This document shows, piece after piece, positions 57,763 through 64,000 of a stretch of DNA of 64,000 nucleotides (its first letter is position 1; the number at the start of each line of letters is the position of its first letter). The translations under genes were made by a program, and so were the position numbers. Below the pieces are notes generated by a model. The model worked only from the letters and a program-made list of their open reading frames with translations. It did not search any database and was not told the DNA's origin. This DNA is from Paenibacillus graminis. GTDB taxonomy: Bacteria; Bacillota; Bacilli; Paenibacillales; Paenibacillaceae. The stretch lies in the NCBI RefSeq assembly GCF_000758705.1, contig NZ_CP009287.1:62001-126000 (forward strand), in the 5' to 3' direction.

Positions 57763-58932
57763 CTATGCCTTCGCGGCGGTCGCCCGCTTCGACCGCGCGC
57801 CGGCCCGCAGCAGGCGCAGGGCATCGGCCGCGCCGCCGCCCAAGGCCGCGCGGCGCTGGCCTTTGCGCAGCCGCACCGGCGAGGCCGTGCGGCGCAGAAG
57901 CAGCTTCAGCTCCCGTGGCGAAAGCCCCGGGCGCAGCGCGAGCAGCAAGGCTGCGGCTCCCGTGACATGGGAGGTCGCCATGGAGGTGCCGCTCATCTCT
58001 TTGTAGCCCTCCTTCAGCCAGCAGGAGGGCACCCCTTCCCCGGGTCCGTATACATCAATATACGGACCCCGGTTGCTGAAGGCCGCGACGCGGTGCCTTC
58101 GGTCAAGGGCGCCGACAGCGATCGTCTCGGGGTAGCGGGCGGGATAATCCCCGCCGCGTTTGCCGTCGTTCCCGGAGGAGGCGATGATGGCGATCCCGGC
58201 CCGGTAGGCCTTGATCACCACATCGTGAAGGGCTTTGCTTCTGGTCTTCATACCGAAGCTCATATTAATAATATCGATCTTGTTCTGTACGCACCAGTCG
58301 ATGCCCAGCACAATATCGGACACATAGGCCGAGCCGTTATGGTCAAAGGCTTTGACCGGATACAGCAGCGCCCGTGGCGCTACACCCATCATGCCACGGG
58401 TGCCGCCGGCCGCTGCCAGCGTTCCGGCGATATGGGTACCGTGGCCATTATCATCGAGCGGGAGCATCCCGCGGTACAGCAGGTTCACACCGGAGGCCAG
58501 TGAATGCTTGAGATCGGGGTGCCGGTAGTCGGCCCCTGTATCAATGACACCGATTTTCACATGCACACCGGTGGATCTGGACCAGGCCTGCGGGGCATGA
58601 ATCGCTTTTACGCCCCAGGGCATTAAGGAGGTGCCCGATTTTTCAGGAGCCACCGCGTGGACTTGTATCCGGGCATCCTCTTCGATACACAGGGCGTCTT
58701 CAAATGTATGGAGCAGCTTCCCCGCTCCGGCAGCGGGCACAAAAAATGCCCGGATCAGCGGGGATACTTGCACTTGCCGCAGTCCCGGTGTTTTCGCCTT
58801 CAGCGATCTCCACTCAGACAGCGCTCCGGCATACTGGCGGGCATCATTGAAGGTAACGATGCGCCGGTCGGCATTTTTGGGGGCAGCCGATATCTCATCA
58901 AGCAGTATCTGCCAAAATCTGTAGTAATCCAT
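57763..58932 (-). CDS. Subtilisin-like serine protease (S8) without signal peptide
   Basis: A 389-residue subtilase. The catalytic triad is D131 (GVIDTGADY), H164 (NGHGTHIAG) and S317 (SGTSMATSH), with the oxyanion Asn at N255 (SSGNDG). The first 100 residues form a propeptide-like region with no signal peptide, so the enzyme may be cytoplasmic or use another export route. The C-terminal 60 codons are very rich in G+C and encode a basic Arg/Ala tail (RRAALGGGAADALRLLRAG), unlike the rest. Substrates are unknown. Confidence 0.88.
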   Translation of the reverse strand: MDYYRFWQILLDEISAAPKNADRRIVTFNDARQYAGALSEWRSLKAKTPGLRQVQVSPLIRAFFVPAAGAGKLLHTFEDALCIEEDARIQVHAVAPEKSGTSLMPWGVKAIHAPQAWSRSTGVHVKIGVIDTGADYRHPDLKHSLASGVNLLYRGMLPLDDNGHGTHIAGTLAAAGGTRGMMGVAPRALLYPVKAFDHNGSAYVSDIVLGIDWCVQNKIDIINMSFGMKTRSKALHDVVIKAYRAGIAIIASSGNDGKRGGDYPARYPETIAVGALDRRHRVAAFSNRGPYIDVYGPGEGVPSCWLKEGYKEMSGTSMATSHVTGAAALLLALRPGLSPRELKLLLRRTASPVRLRKGQRRAALGGGAADALRLLRAGARSKRATAAKA

Positions 58933-58985
58933 AAGTTACGCCGTCCCCTCCTCGGTGCCGTGCTGACATATTGTATGAAAGGAGG

Positions 58986-59035
58986 CGGACGTCCGAATGG
59001 GAACTTGCCCTTTTTTAGCGAAATGGGCGGCCCAT
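58986..59035. other. Palindromes between the subtilase gene and rpoE
   Basis: CGGACGTCCG (58986-58995) and ATGGGC-G-GCCCAT (59023-59035) are perfect inverted repeats in the non-coding stretch upstream of the subtilase gene. They could be operators; no known consensus is matched. The 400 bases from 58933 to 59334 otherwise hold only the terminator at 59140 and no gene I can support. Confidence 0.35.
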
Positions 59036-59139
59036 CGTGTCAAAAAGCGGAGCTTTACATAAAATAAACAGAAGAGGGCCGCAAGTTCTCTTTGCAACAT
59101 CCCGTAAGGAGCCGATCCTTGGCGTGGATACAGTCATGC

Positions 59140-59165
59140 GCGGAGGGAGTACCTCCGCCTTTTTC
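59140..59165 (+). terminator. Orphan terminator-like hairpin upstream of rpoE
   Basis: GCGGAGG pairs with CCTCCGC around GAGTA and runs into CTTTTTC. No gene on the plus strand precedes it, so it may end a small RNA or act in an rpoE leader. Confidence 0.65.
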
Positions 59166-59334
59166 ATGTTAGGGAAGGAACGGGTTTCTTGGAAAGCCTG
59201 AGAATACATAATTCTGCCGGACGGTTTTGACTTGCAATTTGCTGCCAAATAGGTTTTACTTAGTTTTGTTAATGGATATTATGAAATAGAAATTAACGGT
59301 AATGTGAACAAAGCGTGAGAGGAAGTGTCCTTTA

Positions 59335-59898
59335 GTGAGTACGCCACTCAATTTAAAGCTGGACCCCGAGAAAGTAAAAGAAATGCCGATGGTGGACCTG
59401 GCTTTCCTGGTGCTCAAAGCAGCCAATACACCCTATTATTACCGTGACCTGATGGTCGAAGTGGCCAAGCTGCGCGGGATGACAGAAGAACAAACGAACG
59501 ATACTATTGCCCAGTTATATACCGAGATCAACATTGACGGGCGTTTTGCCTGCGTCGGAACCAACCTGTGGGGATTGAAACGCTGGTATCCGCTGGAACG
59601 CTCCGATGACCCGGTCGGCAACTCCAAACGTCCGCGTATTATCAACGATGAGGATGATGATCTGGAGGACGATGACTTCGCAGAAGAAGAGGATTTCGAC
59701 GCAGCAGAAGAAGAGGATTTCGACGCTATTGACGAAGATCGCGACGACCTCTATTCCGACGACGACAGCGAAGAAGAAGTTGACGAAGATGTTGTAATCG
59801 ATGAAGATGACATCGACGAAGATGACGTGGATGATGAAGATTCCGAAGACGGCGACGATGAAAATGCCGATGATGAGGACGAGAACGATAACTATTAG
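59335..59898 (+). CDS. rpoE: DNA-directed RNA polymerase delta subunit RpoE
   Basis: Delta speeds release and recycling of RNA polymerase in Gram-positive bacteria. The folded N-terminal domain (about residues 15-95) includes VDLAFLVLKAANTPYYYRDL and QLYTEINIDGRFACVGTNLWGLKRW. The remaining 90 residues are an acidic, disordered Asp/Glu tail. Within it the 8-residue block AEEEDFDA is tandemly repeated (a 24-bp unit, 59680-59727). The GTG start at 59335 follows GAGGAAGTGTCC. pyrG lies downstream as in B. subtilis, with its own promoter. Confidence 0.95.
   Translation: MSTPLNLKLDPEKVKEMPMVDLAFLVLKAANTPYYYRDLMVEVAKLRGMTEEQTNDTIAQLYTEINIDGRFACVGTNLWGLKRWYPLERSDDPVGNSKRPRIINDEDDDLEDDDFAEEEDFDAAEEEDFDAIDEDRDDLYSDDDSEEEVDEDVVIDEDDIDEDDVDDEDSEDGDDENADDEDENDNY
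59680..59727 (+). repeat. 24-bp tandem repeat in rpoE
   Basis: The 21-base unit GCAGAAGAAGAGGATTTCGAC-length block occurs at 59680-59700 and again at 59704-59724 (24-base period), encoding the duplicated AEEEDFDA in the acidic tail. Confidence 0.8.
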
Positions 59899-59928
59899 AA
59901 TAGATTGTAATCAGGCGCAATTCCTCCC

Positions 59929-59958
59929 TTGACACGGGTGGGATCGTCAGAGTAAACT
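59929..59958 (+). promoter_or_regulatory. Promoter for pyrG with GGGC start
   Basis: TTGACA (59929-59934), 18 bp, TAAACT (59953-59958). Seven bases later comes GGGCTT (59966-59971), the same initial transcribed pattern as B. subtilis pyrG, where low CTP stalls polymerase after GGG and extra G residues are added by slippage. Confidence 0.7.
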
Positions 59959-60002
59959 ATTGCATGGGCTTATAATGAAAGTTAATATTGTTTTCACAAA
60001 TA

Positions 60003-60042
60003 AAAAGTGCCCCGGTTCTACGGGTGTCACTTTTTTGTTTTT
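60003..60042 (+). terminator. Attenuator hairpin in the pyrG leader
   Basis: AAAGTG-CCCCG pairs with CGGG-TGTCACTTT and is followed by TTTGTTTTTTT, 130 bases before pyrG. The 5' arm contains CCCC, which a poly-G 5' end could pair with, giving antitermination. It also could be the terminator of rpoE. Confidence 0.75.
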
Positions 60043-60160
60043 TTCGGAGGGTTTTTCCGGGATCTATTTAAGATGTAACTTTTGGGTTCCCTGTTTTGAT
60101 AATGGAAAAAAGGGTACGATAAACACCAAGCGTCGCCTGAATTTTCTGGACTTTATTTAG

Positions 60161-61780
<1,620 letters not shown>

Positions 61781-61807
61781 TCCAAAGGCCTGTAAATGGT
61801 CCTGCCG

Positions 61808-61832
61808 AGCCTCCGACCTGGAGGCTTTCTTT
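61808..61832 (+). terminator. Terminator after pyrG
   Basis: AGCCTCC pairs with GGAGGCT and is followed by TTCTTT. Confidence 0.8.
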
Positions 61833-61974
61833 ACAGGGAACGCATAGGAAAGTGTGCGGAATCATTGTAATTTCCCTGCGGCGGCGCTCCCTCATTTTAA
61901 GCAAAAATTGTCTCCTTCCCGCTGGCTGGTTCCAGCCCATAAAATGACATAGATTTACGCATTTTAACCAATTA

Positions 61975-62001
61975 GCAGGATTTTGACTATAAGGAACGAA
62001 T
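61975..62001 (+). promoter_or_regulatory. Sigma-H promoter for spo0F
   Basis: GCAGGATTT (61975-61983), 11 bp, AACGAAT (61995-62001) matches the SigH consensus RNAGGAWWW-N11/12-RNNGAAT at every position. In B. subtilis spo0F has a SigH promoter. No clear Spo0A box was found nearby. Confidence 0.8.
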
Positions 62002-62095
62002 AATAGGTTTCGTATAGACTTGTTTTGTTAAGGGGTCGTTAGCTGTGCGTGCGCGCGGTATGGACAATCTGCTTCAAATTCTGGGAGGGTATGGT

Positions 62096-62482
62096 ATGGA
62101 AAAGAAAAAAGTATTAATTGTCGATGATCAGAACGGAATCCGGATTCTCCTCATGGAAGTATTTAATAGTGAAGGGTATGCCACATTTCAAGCCGCTAAC
62201 GGAAAACTGGCATTGGACATTGTCCGCAGCGAATCGCCCGACCTGGTCTTGCTCGATATGAAAATTCCGGGAATGGACGGACTTGAGATCCTGAAGCATT
62301 TGAAGGAGATCAATCCGGCTATCAAGGTCATTATGATGACAGCTTACGGTGAACTGGATATGATTAAGGAGGCGACCAAGCTGGGGGCGCTAATGCATTT
62401 TACCAAGCCGTTTGACATCGATGAGATGCGGATAGCTGTGAACATGCACCTTAATAATAAGTCTATAGACCAATGCAGCTAA
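62096..62482 (+). CDS. spo0F: Sporulation phosphorelay response regulator Spo0F
   Basis: Spo0F is a single-domain response regulator that takes phosphate from the sporulation kinases and passes it to Spo0B and then Spo0A. The receiver fold is complete in 128 residues: acidic pocket D10-D11 (LIVDDQNG), phosphoacceptor D54 ([11 protein letters not shown]), Thr/Ser switch in IMMTAYGE and K104 ([10 protein letters not shown]). There is no output domain. The ATG at 62096, behind GGGAGGG, is chosen; the frame extends back to 62045 without an SD. Position between pyrG and fbaA is as in B. subtilis. Confidence 0.96.
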   Translation: MEKKKVLIVDDQNGIRILLMEVFNSEGYATFQAANGKLALDIVRSESPDLVLLDMKIPGMDGLEILKHLKEINPAIKVIMMTAYGELDMIKEATKLGALMHFTKPFDIDEMRIAVNMHLNNKSIDQCS

Positions 62483-62554
62483 GTAGTTTGGGAAGGTTCC
62501 GTTATGGATACGCTAAAGAGGATTAGTCTGCCTGGAGTATAGGTTGGCCGAATA

Positions 62555-62577
62555 TCGTCCCGGCGGGACATTTTTTT
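62555..62577 (+). terminator. Terminator after spo0F
   Basis: GTCCC and GGGAC form a short stem around GGC, followed by ATTTTTTTG. Confidence 0.75.
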
Positions 62578-62588
62578 GTGTATCCTAT

Positions 62589-62617
62589 TTAGTATTTGAC
62601 ACAGGATGTGCTATAAT
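62589..62617 (+). promoter_or_regulatory. Extended -10 promoter for fbaA
   Basis: TGCTATAAT (extended -10, with TATAAT at 62612-62617) and a weak -35 TTAGTA (62589-62594) 17 bp upstream. A nearby TTGACA at 62596 is only 10 bp from the -10 and does not pair with it. Confidence 0.65.
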
Positions 62618-62676
62618 AGGCCTGTATGTGATGTCGGCTTATATAAGCAACCCAATATTTTAGGAGGATTGAAACC

Positions 62677-63531
62677 ATGCCATTAGTATCGATGACAGAC
62701 ATGTTAAACAAAGCACTACAAGGAAAATACGCAGTTGGCCAGTACAACATCAACAACCTGGAGTGGACTCAAGCGATTCTTGGTGCAGCAGAAGAAGAGA
62801 AGTCACCAGTAATCCTTGGCGTATCCGAAGGCGCAGCCCGTCACATGGGCGGATTCTACACCGTTGTTAAGATGGTTGAAGGTCTTATCCATGACATGAA
62901 GATCACTGTTCCGGTTGCCATCCACTTGGATCACGGTTCCAGCTTTGACAAATGTAAAGACGCAATTGACGCCGGATTCACATCTGTAATGATCGACGGT
63001 TCCCACCACCCAATTGATGAGAATATCGAAATGACCAAAAAAGTTGTAGAATATGCTCATGCAAAAGGCGTTTCTGTAGAAGCTGAAGTGGGTACTGTCG
63101 GCGGACAGGAAGACGACGTTATCGGCGGCATTCAATATGCTGACCTGAACGAGTGCGTACGTATCGTCAAAGAAACCGGCATTGATACCCTGGCTCCTGC
63201 GCTTGGTTCCGTACATGGTCCTTACCATGGCGAGCCTAACCTTGGGTTCAAAGAAATGGAAGAAATCCGTGATGCGGTTAAACTTCCATTGGTTCTGCAC
63301 GGCGGAACTGGTATTCCAGAACATGACATCAAGAAATCCATTTCCCTGGGTACTTCCAAAATTAACGTAAACACTGAGAACCAGATCGCATTTGCTAAGG
63401 TTGTTCGCGAAGTGCTGGCTGCTAAACCGGATGCTTACGATCCGCGTACATTCATCGCACCAGGCCGCGAAGCTATCAAACAGACCGTTATCGGCAAAAT
63501 CCGCGAGTTCGGCTCCAGCAACAAAGCCTAA
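62677..63531 (+). CDS. fbaA: Class II fructose-bisphosphate aldolase
   Basis: FbaA is a zinc-dependent aldolase that cleaves fructose 1,6-bisphosphate in glycolysis. The sequence starts [20 protein letters not shown]. Metal and substrate motifs are [22 protein letters not shown] near residue 80, [43 protein letters not shown] and [13 protein letters not shown]. The length of 284 residues is normal. AGGAGG precedes the ATG, and the codon bias looks strong, as expected of a highly expressed gene. In B. subtilis it also lies between spo0F and murAB. Confidence 0.97.
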   Translation: MPLVSMTDMLNKALQGKYAVGQYNINNLEWTQAILGAAEEEKSPVILGVSEGAARHMGGFYTVVKMVEGLIHDMKITVPVAIHLDHGSSFDKCKDAIDAGFTSVMIDGSHHPIDENIEMTKKVVEYAHAKGVSVEAEVGTVGGQEDDVIGGIQYADLNECVRIVKETGIDTLAPALGSVHGPYHGEPNLGFKEMEEIRDAVKLPLVLHGGTGIPEHDIKKSISLGTSKINVNTENQIAFAKVVREVLAAKPDAYDPRTFIAPGREAIKQTVIGKIREFGSSNKA

Positions 63532-63726
63532 TCCATTCATGAGGAAAGCGGACAGGCTTACTTAGAGCTGTCACTGCACCTCTCCACTTGTCTGCAATAA
63601 CAGATTACTGTAATGTCGTCCAGCTGAATAGATTATATGTGGAGAGCACCGCCTAGCCGGTGTCTTTCCATTTAGTATAAGGAGTTATTCGCTTACGGCG
63701 GTAACCTGTCCTTGTATTTGCTTGCG

Positions 63727-63769
63727 GAAACGGGCGCCGTCCTTGTTGTAAGGGCGGCGCAGCCGTTTC
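63727..63769 (+). other. Strong hairpin between fbaA and murA
   Basis: GAAACGG (63727-63733) pairs with CCGTTTC (63763-63769), and GCCGTCCTT with AAGGGCGGC inside it. The tail is not T-rich (TAATCTTC), so it is a weak terminator or a leader structure of murA. A second weak hairpin, CACCG/CGGTG, is near 63646-63662. The 317 bases between the genes hold nothing else I can name. Confidence 0.5.
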
Positions 63770-63848
63770 TAATCTTCATTACCAACAAAGCCACAGCAGG
63801 TATTGCCAGGGCAAGCTGCAATACACGTAGGGGGAACCGGATAAATTT

Positions 63849-64000
63849 ATGGAAAAATTAATGATTGGCGGTGGACGTCCTTTAGAAGGCGTTGTCACCA
63901 TCAGTGGAGCGAAGAATAGCGCGATTGCGCTTATTCCTGCGGCGATTTTGGCCGAGTCTGAAGTTGTTCTGGATAACTTGCCGTCCCTTAGTGATGTAGC
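63849..64000 (+). CDS. murA: UDP-N-acetylglucosamine 1-carboxyvinyltransferase, N-terminal part
   Basis: The first 50 codons of an EPSP-synthase fold enzyme that adds enolpyruvate to UDP-GlcNAc in peptidoglycan synthesis. The visible N-terminus [20 protein letters not shown] and [20 protein letters not shown] matches MurA, including the conserved Lys-Asn pair in GAKN. It runs off the end of the window. Placement after fbaA matches the second MurA copy of B. subtilis (murAB/murZ). The ribosome site (AGGGGGAA) is rather far, about 13 bases from the ATG. Confidence 0.92.
   Translation, partial: MEKLMIGGGRPLEGVVTISGAKNSAIALIPAAILAESEVVLDNLPSLSDV

Noticed and set aside
62596..62617. TTGACA at 62596 as the -35 of the fbaA promoter
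   Set aside because: It is only 10 bp from TATAAT; the extended -10 form explains the promoter better.

Overview
The window comes from a low-to-moderate GC, endospore-forming Firmicute, most likely Paenibacillus or a close relative. The evidence is an intact 16S-23S-5S operon of Bacillales type, rpoE (delta), spo0F, an SspP-type spore protein, an AbrB-family regulator, dacA, LexA- and DnaA-type boxes, ydaO (c-di-AMP) riboswitches ahead of NlpC/P60 hydrolases, and a gene order that matches Bacillus subtilis in blocks.

Layout. (1) 1-17000: the end of ftsH, then nadABC, coaX, hslO, a PpiC-type foldase, cysK, the folate operon pabB-pabA-pabC-folP-folB-folK plus a small XRE gene, then dusB, greA and lysS. 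This is the B. subtilis ftsH-lysS block with nadABC and greA added. (2) 17000-22330: an rRNA operon with tandem promoters and no tRNA in its spacers. (3) 22330-29190: a dispersed repeat, then guaB, dacA, pdxST, serS and tRNA-Ser(UGA). (4) 29200-32330: an accessory stretch with a divergent LysR / 2-hydroxyacid dehydrogenase pair, a small hypothetical gene and sspP. (5) 32400-58930: mixed genes: a lipoprotein, three GNATs before 54 kb, tadA, an orphan PAS histidine kinase, an RluF-type pseudouridine synthase, motAB, a pterin dehydratase-like protein, a cytochrome c, two secreted NlpC/P60 hydrolases each behind a c-di-AMP riboswitch, a membrane protein / M1 peptidase pair, ywhD, an AbrB-zinc ribbon-HTH fusion, a 3-methyladenine glycosylase, pbpG, a secreted propeller protein, a nitrilase-GNAT-GNAT cluster, ywiB-argS and a subtilase. 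(6) 59300-64000: rpoE, pyrG, spo0F, fbaA and the start of murA, as in B. subtilis.

How the parts work together. The first block makes cofactors (NAD, CoA, folate, cysteine) and feeds translation (lysS, dusB, rRNA). The middle block supplies GMP, PLP and Ser-tRNA. The last block joins CTP synthesis, RNA polymerase recycling, glycolysis and the sporulation phosphorelay.

The most interesting non-coding signals are: a tight cluster of four consensus DnaA boxes plus weaker ones, beside a LexA-like box, in the divergent control region of tadA and a sporulation-type sensor kinase (34744-34974); a probable CTP-sensing reiterative-transcription attenuator before pyrG; a perfect SigH promoter before spo0F; a sigma-A promoter with an Rrf2/CymR-like palindrome before cysK; and an intergenic repeat family with two copies in this window. 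All assignments are from reading the sequence; no database search was run.
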